A stretch of DNA of 64,000 nt from Streptomyces sp. Go-475 (GTDB taxonomy: Bacteria > Actinomycetota > Actinomycetes > Streptomycetales > Streptomycetaceae): the NCBI RefSeq assembly GCF_003330845.1, contig NZ_CP026121.1, positions 6,553,501 through 6,617,500 of the forward strand, given 5' to 3'. A model generated the notes under the pieces. The model worked only from the letters and a program-made list of their open reading frames with translations. It had not been told where the DNA came from and did no database searches. Below are positions 15,295 through 23,608 of this stretch, piece by piece. How positions within the stretch are numbered: position 1 is the stretch's first letter; each line of letters starts with the position of its first letter. The position numbers and the translations under genes are program-made.

Positions 15295-16860
15295 ATGTAC
15301 GACGAACGCTTCCCCGGCCTGCGCCGCCGCGGCTTCCTCGCCGCCACCACCGGCGCCGCCGCACTCACCCTCGTCGGCTGCGGCGGCGGCACGGACGACA
15401 AGGCCGGCACCGGCGGCGGCACACCGAAGCGCGGCGGACGCCTGCGCGCCGCCTTCGCCGGCGGCGGCGCCAGCGAGACCCTCGACCCGCACCTGGCCAA
15501 CCTGTTCGCCGACGTCGCCCGCGCCAAGGCCCTCTACGACAAACTCGCCGACTACGGCGCCGACCTCTCCGCCCAGCCCCGCCTCGCCGAGAAGTGGCAG
15601 TCCAACAAGACCCTCGACCGCTGGCAGGTCACCCTGCGCGAGGCCACCTTCCACGACGGCAAGCCGGTCACCGCCCAGGACGTCCTGCACAGCTACCGCC
15701 GCATCGCCGACCCGAAGCAGGCGTTCCGCGCCAAGGCGTCCCTGGAACCCATCGACCTCGACGCCAGCCGCGCCACGAACGCCCGGACCGTCGAGTTCGT
15801 CCTCAAGCGCCCCACGGCCGAATTCCCCAACGTCCTGGCCGCGTTCGGCGCGTACATCATCCCCGAGCACGCCGGCGACTTCGACAAGAAGCCGATCGGC
15901 TCCGGCCCCTTCCGGTTCGTGTCCTTCACACCCGGCCGCTCCGCCGTCTTCCGCCGCAACGAGGACTACTGGGACGGCGCCCCGCACCTCGACGAGATCG
16001 AGTTCGTCGTCGCCAACGAGGAGTCCGCCCGCGTCAACGCCCTCCTCGCGGGCCAGGTCGAGTACGCCCACGAACTCAACCCCACCACCGCCCGCGCCCA
16101 CGAGGGCCGGGGCCAGATCGAGATCGTGCGGCTGCGCAACAGCGCCATGCAGGCGTTCTGCATGAAGACCGACCGGCCGCCCTTCGACGACAAGCGCGTC
16201 CGGGAGGCGTTCTTCCTCATCGCCGACCGCGGGGAACTCGTCGCCGGCGCCCTGTCCGGCGCGGGCGAGGTCGGCAACGACCTCTTCGGCAAGGGCTACG
16301 AGTACTACGCCGCCGGACTGCCCCAGCGCGAGCAGGACCTCGACCGCGCCCGCGCCCTGCTCAAGCAGGCCGGTGCCGAGAAGCTCAAGGTCACCCTGGA
16401 CACCTCGGCCGTCGCCGCCGGCTTCACCGAGGCCGCGAGCATCTTCCGCGACCAGGCCGCCAAGGCGGGCGTCACGATCGACGTGAAGACGGGCAGCAAG
16501 GACTCCTACTGGAGCGACATCCTCGACGGCGGCACCCTGTGCTGCTACCGCTCCGGCGCCATGCCCATCGAGGCCCACATCTCCCAGCGCCTCCTCACCG
16601 ACTCCACCACCAACGCCACCCAGTGGCGGCACAAGGACTTCGACGCCCTCTACCAGCAGGCGCAGTCCACCCGCGACAAGACCGAACGGGCCGCCGTCTA
16701 CGAGCGGATGCAGCGCCGCCTCTACACCGAGGGCGGCTTCCTGATCTGGGGCTTCGCCGACTGGATCCTCGGCACGTCCCGCAAGGTGAGGGGAGTGGAG
16801 ACCAAGGCCCCGGCCAACACCCTCGACTGGGCGCGCTTCGACAAGGTATGGCTGGCGTGA
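15295..16860 (+). CDS. ABC importer substrate-binding lipoprotein (family 5, peptide/nickel type)
   Basis: 521 aa with a RRRGFLAATTGAAALTLVGC leader: a twin-arginine-like start and a lipobox with the lipidated Cys at residue 29. The mature part is an SBP_bac_5 protein (RLRAAF start, FHDGKPVTAQDVLHSYRRI, IGSGPFRFVSF, FRRNEDYWDGAPHLDEIEF). The family binds oligopeptides, nickel or metallophores (DppA, NikA, CntA). As part of an operon with ligase, exporter and Fur-family box, it is likely the receptor for the returning metal complex. It ends with TGA at 16858-16860, overlapped by the GTG of the permease. Confidence 0.88.
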   Translation: MYDERFPGLRRRGFLAATTGAAALTLVGCGGGTDDKAGTGGGTPKRGGRLRAAFAGGGASETLDPHLANLFADVARAKALYDKLADYGADLSAQPRLAEKWQSNKTLDRWQVTLREATFHDGKPVTAQDVLHSYRRIADPKQAFRAKASLEPIDLDASRATNARTVEFVLKRPTAEFPNVLAAFGAYIIPEHAGDFDKKPIGSGPFRFVSFTPGRSAVFRRNEDYWDGAPHLDEIEFVVANEESARVNALLAGQVEYAHELNPTTARAHEGRGQIEIVRLRNSAMQAFCMKTDRPPFDDKRVREAFFLIADRGELVAGALSGAGEVGNDLFGKGYEYYAAGLPQREQDLDRARALLKQAGAEKLKVTLDTSAVAAGFTEAASIFRDQAAKAGVTIDVKTGSKDSYWSDILDGGTLCCYRSGAMPIEAHISQRLLTDSTTNATQWRHKDFDALYQQAQSTRDKTERAAVYERMQRRLYTEGGFLIWGFADWILGTSRKVRGVETKAPANTLDWARFDKVWLA

Positions 16861-17897
16861 GCAGCGCCCCAAAGGGGCGCGGGGAACCGCGTGACAAGCC
16901 ACGACGGCGCCGCGGATACGTGAGAGCCCATCGCGGCACGTCGAGCGGCGCTCTCCGCTCCTTCATCGCCCGGCGCCTCCTCCTCGGCCTGGTCCAGACC
17001 ATCGCCGTCGTCCTCCTGGTCTTCGCCCTCACCGAGGCCCTCCCGGGCGACGCCGCCGTCGCCCTGGCGGGCGACCAGCCCGACCCCGCCCGCATCGCCG
17101 CGATCCGCGAGGCCATGGACCTCGACCGGCCCGCGCACGAACGCCTGGCGGACTGGGCCGCAGGCCTGCTGCGGGGCGACCTCGGCACGTCCCTCACCTC
17201 CGGGCGCCCAGTGGCCCAGTACATCGCCGACGGCTTCGGCCCGAGCCTGCTGCTGGCCACGCTCACCCTCGCCCTGCTCGTCCCGCTCGGCTTCGGCCTC
17301 GGCGTGCTCGCCGCCCGGCACGAGGGGCGGCTGATCGACCGGCTGGTCAGCTCCGTGACGCTCGCCGTGTACGCCGTACCCGAGTTCGCCCTGGGCGTGC
17401 TGCTGGTGACGGTGTTCGCGCTGAAACTGGCCTGGCTGCCGCCCACGGCGGTGGGCTACGGCACCGACCTCGTCGGCCACCCGGCGGTGCTCGTCCTGCC
17501 CGTGCTGGTCCTGCTCTCCCGCCCCGTGTGCTCCCTGTCCCGCCTCGTCCGGGCCGGCATGGTCGACGCGCTCGCCTCGCCGTACGCGGCCCACGCCCGC
17601 CGCTACGGCGTCCCCGGCGCCCGCGTCCACTACGCCCACGCCCTGCCCAACGCCCTGGCCCCGGCCGCGCAGCAGCTCGCCCGCACCATCGACTGGCTGC
17701 TGTGCGGCGTCATCGTCGTGGAGGCGTTGTTCGTGATCCCCGGCCTCGGGACCGTCCTCCTCAACGCCGTCGCCGAACGGGACGTGCCGGTGGTGCAGGG
17801 GCTCGCCGTGGTGTTCGGCGTGCTGACCGTCGTCCTGAACCTGGCCGCGGACGTGGTGGCGTACCGGCTGACGCCCCGGGCGGGGGTGGCGGCATGA
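16857..17897 (+). CDS. ABC permease (DppB/OppB type)
   Basis: About six membrane segments, with the conserved N-terminal FIARRLLLGLVQTIAVVLL and the EAA-like loop HYAHALPNALAPAAQQ. GTG 16857 gives 346 aa and a 4-base overlap with the previous stop. However, its first 16-17 codons are read through a dispersed repeat (16864-16905), and a second in-frame GTG at 16920 would give 325 aa, the usual family length. I report the coupled start because all other junctions in this operon overlap, but the real start may be 16920. Confidence 0.82.
   Translation: MSSAPKGRGEPRDKPRRRRGYVRAHRGTSSGALRSFIARRLLLGLVQTIAVVLLVFALTEALPGDAAVALAGDQPDPARIAAIREAMDLDRPAHERLADWAAGLLRGDLGTSLTSGRPVAQYIADGFGPSLLLATLTLALLVPLGFGLGVLAARHEGRLIDRLVSSVTLAVYAVPEFALGVLLVTVFALKLAWLPPTAVGYGTDLVGHPAVLVLPVLVLLSRPVCSLSRLVRAGMVDALASPYAAHARRYGVPGARVHYAHALPNALAPAAQQLARTIDWLLCGVIVVEALFVIPGLGTVLLNAVAERDVPVVQGLAVVFGVLTVVLNLAADVVAYRLTPRAGVAA
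16864..16905 (+). repeat. Dispersed Streptomyces repeat, copy 1
   Basis: GCGCCCC-AAA-GGGGCGC forms a perfect 7-bp hairpin (16864-16880), followed by a tail ending GTGACAAGCCACGAC. The 33 bases at 16873-16905 match the copy at 63568-63600 at 30 positions. It sits at the junction of the substrate-binding and permease genes, normally the place of an intergenic processing or attenuation site. Confidence 0.75.
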
Positions 17898-18700
17898 CGG
17901 CCCCGCGCCGGCTGCTCCTCGGCACTGCGGTCGTCGCCGTGCCGCTGCTCCTCGCCCTCCTCGGGCCCCTGTTCGCCGGTGCACCCGGCCCGCGCGCCGC
18001 CTCCTTCACCCTCGGCGGCGGCCACTGGCTCGGCACCGACTTCGTGGGCCGGGACGTCTGGCGGCAGGTGCTGCACGGCGGCCGCACGGTCGTGCTGACC
18101 GCGCTCGCCGCGACGGCCCTCGCCTACCTCGTCGCCCTCCCGGTCGGACTCGTCAGCGCGGTCACCCACGCACGGCGGCTGGAGGAGCTGCTGATGCGGC
18201 CGCTGGACGTGCTGCTCGCCGTACCGTCGCTGCTGCTCGTGCTGCTGGTGGCGTCCGTGTTCTCGCCGGGGGCCGTGGGGCTCGCGCTGCTCGTCGCGCT
18301 GGTGAACGTGCCCGACGCCGCCCGGATCGTCCGGGCCGCGGCGGCCGAGGCGGCGGCCCGGCCCGCCGTGGAGGCACTGCGCATGCAGGGCGAGTCGTGG
18401 TGGCGCGTCGCCGTCGGCTACGTCGGCCGCTCGGCCCTGCGCACCCTGGCCGCCGACGCCGGCATCCGCCTGACCGGTGTGCTGTACCTGGTGTCGACGG
18501 CCGCGTTCCTCGGGGTGGGGGTCGCCCCGGACGCCGCCGACTGGGCGGTCATGGTCGACCGCAACCGCACGGGCCTCTTCGTCCAGCCCTGGGCCGTGGT
18601 CGTGCCCGCCCTGCTGATCGTCGCCCTGACGACGGGCACCAACCTGCTCTTCGACGCCGCCCTGGAGAAGAGCCCGAGAAGGAAGGGACGGCGGCCGTGA
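17894..18700 (+). CDS. ABC permease (DppC/OppC type)
   Basis: 268 aa from ATG 17894 (4-base overlap). N-terminal membrane segment, then GGGHWLGTDFVGRDVWRQVL, the signature of the second permease of peptide/nickel importers (usually LGTDxxGRDxxSR), further segments, and an EAA loop AVEALRMQGESWWRVAVGYV. It pairs with the preceding permease to form the membrane channel. Confidence 0.88.
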   Translation: MTAPRRLLLGTAVVAVPLLLALLGPLFAGAPGPRAASFTLGGGHWLGTDFVGRDVWRQVLHGGRTVVLTALAATALAYLVALPVGLVSAVTHARRLEELLMRPLDVLLAVPSLLLVLLVASVFSPGAVGLALLVALVNVPDAARIVRAAAAEAAARPAVEALRMQGESWWRVAVGYVGRSALRTLAADAGIRLTGVLYLVSTAAFLGVGVAPDAADWAVMVDRNRTGLFVQPWAVVVPALLIVALTTGTNLLFDAALEKSPRRKGRRP

Positions 18701-20262
18701 ACGACGAGACGGACCCGACCACCCCGCCGGAGCCGGTCGCCGCGCTCCACGGCCTCCGCGTCGAGATCGACGGCCGGCCGATCGTCGACGGGGTGGACCT
18801 GCGCGTGCTCCCCGGCACGGTGACCGCCCTGGTCGGCGCCTCCGGCAGCGGCAAGACCACCACCGGCCTGGCGCTGCTGGGGGAGTACCCGCCCGGCGCC
18901 CGGGTCACGGGCGAGGTGCGCCGGCCCGCCGACGGCCGGGTGGGCTACGTGCCCCAGCACCCGGCAGCCGTCCTCAACCCGGCCCGCCGCGTCAGCGCCC
19001 TCCTCGACGACCTCGCCCGTCCCCGGGTACGCCACCTGCCCCGGTCCGAACGCCGCGCGGCGGCCCGGGAACTGGTCCTGCGGGCCCTGTCCGACGCCCG
19101 GCTCCCGGACGCCGAACCGCTGCTGCGCCGCTACCCGCACCAGCTCTCCGGCGGCCAGCAGCAACGCGTCGTCCTGGCCCAGGCCCTCCTCCTCGGCGCC
19201 CGGGTCGTCGTCGCCGACGAACCCACCACCGGCCAGGACCCGGTCACCAAGAGCGGCATCGTCGACCAGCTCGCGGCGCTCGCGGCCCGCGGCATCGCGG
19301 TCGTGCTGCTCAGCCACGACCTCGACGTGGTCCGGGACCTCGCCGACGAGGTCCTCGTCCTGCGCGCGGGACGGGTCGTCGAGTCGGGCCCCGTGGCACG
19401 GCTGTGGGAGGCACCCCGCCACGAGTGGACCCGCCGGCTGCTCGCCGAACAGCCCGCGGCGCCGCGGGAAGAGGCACCCGCCGACACCGGCCGACCCACC
19501 CTGGAGGTACAGCACCTGACCGCCGTGCACGACCGCCGGACCACGGTCCTGCGCGTCCCGCACCTGGCGCTCCACCCCGGCGAGTGCCTGGCCGTGGTCG
19601 GCCGCTCCGGCAGCGGCAAGACCACCCTCGGCCGCTGCCTCGCCGGCCTGCACCGCCACCACGACGGCGAGATCCTCCTCGACGGCACGCCCCTGCCGCG
19701 CAGCCTGCGCCACCGCGGCCGGGACCGACTGGCCGCCGTGCAGTACGTCTTCCAGGACGCCCGCGCCGCCTTCGACGAGCACCGGCCCGTCCTGCACCAG
19801 GTGGCCCGCACGGCGGTACGGCTGCGGGGCACCGAGGAGCGGGCGGCGACGGACGAGGCGTCGGCCACCCTCGCCCGGCTCGGCCTGCCGGAGGAACTGG
19901 CCCGGCGGCGCCCCGGCCAGCTCTCCGGCGGCGAACTCCAGCGCGCCGCCCTCGCCCGCGCCCTCCTCGCCCACCCCCGGGTCCTGGTCTGCGACGAGAT
20001 CACCTCCGGCCTCGACACCGTCACCCGCCGCGGCATCCTCGACCTGCTCGCCGCCCTGGTCCGCGACCGCGGCGACCTCGCCCTGGTCCTCATCACCCAC
20101 GACCCGGCCACGGCGGCCCTCGCCCACCGCATCGCCGTCCTGGACGGCGGCGAAATCGTCGAACAGGGCCCGGCCCGGCGGGTCCTGACCGAGCCGCGGC
20201 ACCCCTTCACGCTCGCCCTCCGGGAGACGATCGACCGCCTCGGCACGTATACCCGGGCATGA
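18697..20262 (+). CDS. ABC ATPase, two fused nucleotide-binding domains (DppD-DppF type)
   Basis: 521 aa from GTG 18697 (GTGA overlap). First domain: Walker A GASGSGKTT, signature LSGGQQQR, Walker B VVVADEP. Linker near residue 255. Second domain: Walker A GRSGSGKTT, signature LSGGELQR, Walker B VLVCDEI. The second Walker B has Ile after DE, a mild change. One chain replaces the separate D and F ATPases of oligopeptide/nickel importers and completes the importer. It is the last gene of the operon; the next gene starts 141 bases later. Confidence 0.9.
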   Translation: MNDETDPTTPPEPVAALHGLRVEIDGRPIVDGVDLRVLPGTVTALVGASGSGKTTTGLALLGEYPPGARVTGEVRRPADGRVGYVPQHPAAVLNPARRVSALLDDLARPRVRHLPRSERRAAARELVLRALSDARLPDAEPLLRRYPHQLSGGQQQRVVLAQALLLGARVVVADEPTTGQDPVTKSGIVDQLAALAARGIAVVLLSHDLDVVRDLADEVLVLRAGRVVESGPVARLWEAPRHEWTRRLLAEQPAAPREEAPADTGRPTLEVQHLTAVHDRRTTVLRVPHLALHPGECLAVVGRSGSGKTTLGRCLAGLHRHHDGEILLDGTPLPRSLRHRGRDRLAAVQYVFQDARAAFDEHRPVLHQVARTAVRLRGTEERAATDEASATLARLGLPEELARRRPGQLSGGELQRAALARALLAHPRVLVCDEITSGLDTVTRRGILDLLAALVRDRGDLALVLITHDPATAALAHRIAVLDGGEIVEQGPARRVLTEPRHPFTLALRETIDRLGTYTRA

Positions 20263-20289
20263 CCCGAAGCCGGTCCCGTCCCTTACGAG

Positions 20290-20320
20290 TTGAACCAGGG
20301 CGTCGCCCTGTGATTAGGGT
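20290..20320 (+). promoter_or_regulatory. Possible promoter of the acyltransferase gene
   Basis: TTGAAC at 20290-20295 and TAGGGT at 20315-20320 are spaced 19 bases, a loose housekeeping-type promoter in the 141-base gap after the ABC operon. It would separate the acyltransferase from metal control. Confidence 0.35.
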
Positions 20321-20403
20321 GCGGGCGATGTTCTGCGCAGACGCCACCCCCTTACCCCAGGCCGGACGAGGCACAGCCGCTTCGAGGACCCCCGGGAGGG
20401 CCC

Positions 20404-21495
20404 GTGAGTGACACGGTGGCCACGGCCCGCCCGGCGGCCGGAGCGGCCCGGGCGCCGCGGACCGGGGAGCGGGACGCACCGGGCCGCCCGCCCCGGCAGC
20501 GGGACGCCTTCTTCGACAACGCCAAGTACCTGGCGATCGTGCTGGTGGCCGTCGGGCACGCCTGGGAGCCGCTGCGAGCGGGCAACAGGACCGTCACGGC
20601 CCTCTACATGCTCGTCTACGCCTTCCACATGCCGGCGTTCATCATCATCTCCGGCTACTTCTCGCGCACCTTCGACGGCAGCCCCGCACGGCTGAGACGC
20701 CTGGTCACCGGCGTCGTCGTCCCGTACGTGGTGTTCGAGACGGCGTACTCCCTGTTCACCCGGTGGACCAGCCAGGACCCCGACCGGCCGGTCAGCCTGC
20801 TGGACCCGCTGTACCTGACCTGGTTCCTGGCGGCGCTGTTCGTCTGGCGGCTGACGACGCCGGTGTGGCGGCTCGTGCGGTGGCCGCTGCCGGTCGCCCT
20901 CGGTATCGCGGCGCTGGCGACGCTCACGCCGTCCCTCGGCCCCGACCTCGACCTGCAGCGCACCCTGCAGTTCCTGCCGTACTTCGTGCTCGGCCTGCTG
21001 CTGCGGCCCGAGCACTTCCGGCTGGTGAGACAGCGCACCGCACGGATCCTCGCCGTGCCGGTGGCCCTCTGCGCGCTGGGCGTGGCGTACTGGGCCGTGC
21101 CGCGGATGGACTACGCCTGGTTCTTCCACGCGAACAGCGCCCGGGAGCTGGCCGCCCCCTCCTGGTACGGGCCCCTGATGACGCTGGCCGCCTTCGGCTG
21201 CTCGGCGGTCCTGGTGGCCTGCTTCCTCGCCTGGGTGCCGGGGCGCCGGACGTGGTTCACCGCCCTGGGCGCGGGCACGCTGTACGGCTATCTGCTGCAC
21301 GGCTTCGTCGCCCAGGCCGCCAAGCACTGGGGCTGGTACGAGCCGGCCTGGGTCGGCCGGCCCGCCGGTGTGCTCCTCGTCACCGCCGTGGCCGCCGGGG
21401 TGATGACCGCGCTGTGCACGCCGTCCGTACGGCGGGTGTTCCGCTGCGTGACGGAACCGGCGATGCCGTGGGCCTTCGCGGAGGGAAGGCGGTGA
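20404..21495 (+). CDS. Acyltransferase-3 family membrane protein
   Basis: 363 aa from GTG 20404. After a 30-residue polar start, DAFFDNAKYLAIVLVAVGHAWEP has the family's key His (VGHAWEP) in the first membrane segment. MLVYAFHMPAFIIISGYFSR is the second hallmark, and about ten hydrophobic segments follow. These integral-membrane enzymes O-acetylate sugars or cell-surface polymers (fucose 4-O-acetylase-like). No glycan genes are adjacent, so the acceptor is unknown. Confidence 0.85.
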   Translation: MSDTVATARPAAGAARAPRTGERDAPGRPPRQRDAFFDNAKYLAIVLVAVGHAWEPLRAGNRTVTALYMLVYAFHMPAFIIISGYFSRTFDGSPARLRRLVTGVVVPYVVFETAYSLFTRWTSQDPDRPVSLLDPLYLTWFLAALFVWRLTTPVWRLVRWPLPVALGIAALATLTPSLGPDLDLQRTLQFLPYFVLGLLLRPEHFRLVRQRTARILAVPVALCALGVAYWAVPRMDYAWFFHANSARELAAPSWYGPLMTLAAFGCSAVLVACFLAWVPGRRTWFTALGAGTLYGYLLHGFVAQAAKHWGWYEPAWVGRPAGVLLVTAVAAGVMTALCTPSVRRVFRCVTEPAMPWAFAEGRR

Positions 21496-21514
21496 GGCGG
21501 AGCGAGCGCCGGGG

Positions 21515-21685
21515 TCAGTGGGCCTCGGGCTCGCTCGGCGGCGCGACGTGCCCGTTCAGGGCCTGGGTCATCTGGTGCTGCGTCTCTTCGGCCACCACAC
21601 GGGCCTCCTCCACGACGTCACCGCGTTCACGGATGAGGCTCTCGTAGATCGGCAGTTCTTCGTTCCGGGTCACGTCGGGTTTCAC
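21515..21685 (-). CDS. Small hydrophilic protein, 56 aa, unknown
   Basis: On the reverse strand, GTG 21685 preceded by ATAGGACC gives a 56-aa acidic helical protein beginning VKPDVTRNEELPIYE, with RERGDVVEEARVVAEETQ in the middle, ending SEPEAH. Charge pattern and codon use look coding. I do not recognise a family. It is convergent with the acyltransferase gene and lies downstream of the double-glycine peptide gene in the same orientation, but a strong terminator separates them. Confidence 0.55.
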   Translation of the reverse strand: MKPDVTRNEELPIYESLIRERGDVVEEARVVAEETQHQMTQALNGHVAPPSEPEAH

Positions 21686-21844
21686 AGGGTTGGTCCTATC
21701 GCTTCACAGCAGGGGTCTGGGGGGCCCGTGTAAGTCTGCGCCATGCCCTGCCGTGGTGTTACCCGCCCCCGTGGTGTCCAGAATTCCGTCACGTGCTTCG
21801 CGAATTCCCCCTATTGCGACCGCGGGGAGGACGAACGGCCAACG

Positions 21845-21877
21845 CGAAGGGCCCCGGGGAATTCCCGGGGCCCTTCG
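21845..21877. terminator. Strong intrinsic hairpin after the leader-peptide gene
   Basis: CGAAGGGCCCCGGG (21845-21858) and CCCGGGGCCCTTCG (21864-21877) form a perfect 14-bp stem with a 5-base loop, 10 bases beyond the stop codon of the peptide gene at 21888. It is a clear terminator without a U tract. Confidence 0.8.
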
Positions 21878-21887
21878 GGACGACGTC

Positions 21888-22115
21888 TCAGAGGGAGGTC
21901 GTGTGAACGCCGGCGCTCCCGCTCGCCGCCGCGCCCGCCGGCGACAGAACCGCCTGGAGGTCGGCGCAGGCCTCGGCCGTCAGCGGCTCGACCAGGCCGG
22001 CGGACAGGCCGCCCACCAGGTTCGCGGAGGCGCCGACGCCCGCGTTGCCGCCGGAGACGAGCTCCAGGTCGGCGTCGGACAGCTCGGCGGTGTCGACCCG
22101 AGGGGTGAGGTTCAT
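21888..22115 (-). CDS. Double-glycine-leader peptide, putative RiPP/bacteriocin precursor
   Basis: 75 aa from the reverse-strand ATG at 22115, with GAAGGGAAA upstream. The start MNLTPRVDTAELSDADLELV is followed by SGG: an ELSDADLELVSGG segment is the hallmark of double-glycine leaders of class II lanthipeptides and related peptides cut by C39-type ABC transporters. The predicted core after GG is Gly/Ala/Ser/Leu-rich with a single Cys (EACADLQ) and ends HTTSL, so classical multi-ring lanthionine formation is unlikely. No LanM, radical SAM, cyclodehydratase or C39 transporter gene is in the window, so it is an orphan precursor or a member of the plain GG-leader peptide families. Confidence 0.65.
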   Translation of the reverse strand: MNLTPRVDTAELSDADLELVSGGNAGVGASANLVGGLSAGLVEPLTAEACADLQAVLSPAGAAASGSAGVHTTSL

Positions 22116-22585
22116 GGGGGTGTTTCCCTTCACGTGAATATCTCGCAAGAGCGGCGAGCGTGGGGGGTCGCCGGATTGCAGAACCGGGATTCCGCACCGG
22201 CGGCTCCGCCGTGCGCAAGATCAAAGCACTTACCCGGGAAGACGGCCAGCCGCGTTCCGGCCGCGCACGGTGCCTTTCCGGGAATGCCTTCACCTCTGTG
22301 ACCACGAGGTCACGCGCCACCCCGATTTCTTCACACGGCCCGTCGTCCGGCCGCACGCCGGACTCTTGCGCTCCGTTTCAGGAAGCGGGCACTTCGGCGC
22401 CAACTCCCCGCACCGCGCGGGGAACGGAGCGGCGGATCTGTTCCGCCCACCGCCCGCCGACCCGCGCTGTGCAGATGTGCTGGATGTTGGATGCCGCCGC
22501 GCCGCCCCGCCCGGCCGCCCCGTGGGGATGCCCGGCCGGACCGTAGGGACCCGGCCGGGCCGTCCCGTAGGCGTGCCCTGCCCGG
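22116..22585. other. Intergenic region between peptide and CBS-protein genes
   Basis: About 470 bases. They hold the promoter region of the reverse-strand peptide gene (a lower-GC stretch around 22150-22350) and a terminator-like hairpin near the right end. I see no convincing coding frame; the small open frames here have no ribosome-binding site or family motif. Confidence 0.5.
22530..22560. terminator. Hairpin downstream of the CBS-protein operon
   Basis: GCCCGGCCGG (22530-22539) pairs perfectly with CCGGCCGGGC (22551-22560), loop 11 bases, 26 bases past the stop of the reverse-strand CBS gene. Confidence 0.6.
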
Positions 22586-23608
22586 TCAGGTCGTCGCGGA
22601 CGGCTGTAGCAGGCGCGCCAGCAGGTCGTCCAGGGTGACCAGGCCGGTGAGGCGGCCGGCGCTGTCGCGGACGACGGCCAGGGAGGACCGGCGTCGGCGC
22701 AGCACCTCGATGGCGTCGGCGACGGTGGTGTCCTCCGTCAGCGCGGGCACGGGCCGGGCCAGTTCCCGCGCGGTCCCGGCACGCCCCCGGGCCCGGGCGA
22801 CCAGGGCGTCCCGGGCGTGGACCGAGCCGAGGACGACGCCGTTCTCCCGGACGAGCAGCCGGGTGCGGTCGTGCGCGGCGGCCGTCCGCAGCAGCGCCTC
22901 GATGTCCGAGCCGCCCTCCACCCAGGTGATCTCGCCGGCCGGGATCCGCAGCGCGGCCACCGGTGTCTCCGGCTCGGTCAGCGAGCGGGTCAGCAGCTCC
23001 GAGTCGGTCGCGCTGATCAGGCCCAGCCGCTCCGACTCCTCCACCAGGTGCGTCAGCTGCTCCCGGTTGTGCACCGAGGCCAGTTCGTCGCGCGGGGCCA
23101 CCCGGCACAGCCGTACCAGCGCGTTGCTCACCGCGTTGAGCAGCCGGATCAGCGGCCGCACGGCCCGCACCACCGCCCGGAACGGCGGGGACAGCAGCAT
23201 CGCCGAGCGCTCGGGGTGGGCGATGGCCCAGGACTTGGGGGCCATCTCGCCGACCACCATGTGCAGGAACACCACCACGACCATCGCCACGGCGAACGCG
23301 ACGCCGTAGGACACGGCGGCGGGCAGGCCCAGCTTGTGCAGCAGCGGGTCGAGTTCGTGCGAGATGGCCGGCTTGGACACCGAGCCGAGGCCCAGCGTGC
23401 ACACGGTGATGCCGAGCTGGGCGCCGGCCAGCATCAGCGACAGCTCGCGCATGCCGGCCAGGGCCGCGCCGGCGCCGCGCCGCCCCTCGGCCGCCGCCTT
23501 CTCCATGCGGTGCCGCTTGGCGGCGACGAGCGCGAACTCGGCCGCCACGAAGAAGCCGCTGCCGATGAGCAGCAGCACGGTCACGAAGACCGCCGTCGGG
23601 AAACTCAC
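22586..23608 (-). CDS. CNNM/hemolysin-type membrane protein with CBS pair, short form
   Basis: 340 aa from GTG 23608. Residues 1-190 are a DUF21 (CNNM) membrane domain: FVTVLLLIGSGFFVAAEFA with the typical SGFF.AAEFA start, LGITVCTLGLG, MVVGEMAPKSWAIAHPE. Two CBS motifs follow (residues about 210-335). The C-terminal CorC_HlyC domain present in the neighbour is absent. The family is linked to magnesium/cobalt efflux or resistance; 'hemolysin' is a historical name. It overlaps the upstream paralogue by 4 bases, so the two may form one complex. Confidence 0.87.
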   Translation of the reverse strand: MSFPTAVFVTVLLLIGSGFFVAAEFALVAAKRHRMEKAAAEGRRGAGAALAGMRELSLMLAGAQLGITVCTLGLGSVSKPAISHELDPLLHKLGLPAAVSYGVAFAVAMVVVVFLHMVVGEMAPKSWAIAHPERSAMLLSPPFRAVVRAVRPLIRLLNAVSNALVRLCRVAPRDELASVHNREQLTHLVEESERLGLISATDSELLTRSLTEPETPVAALRIPAGEITWVEGGSDIEALLRTAAAHDRTRLLVRENGVVLGSVHARDALVARARGRAGTARELARPVPALTEDTTVADAIEVLRRRRSSLAVVRDSAGRLTGLVTLDDLLARLLQPSATT

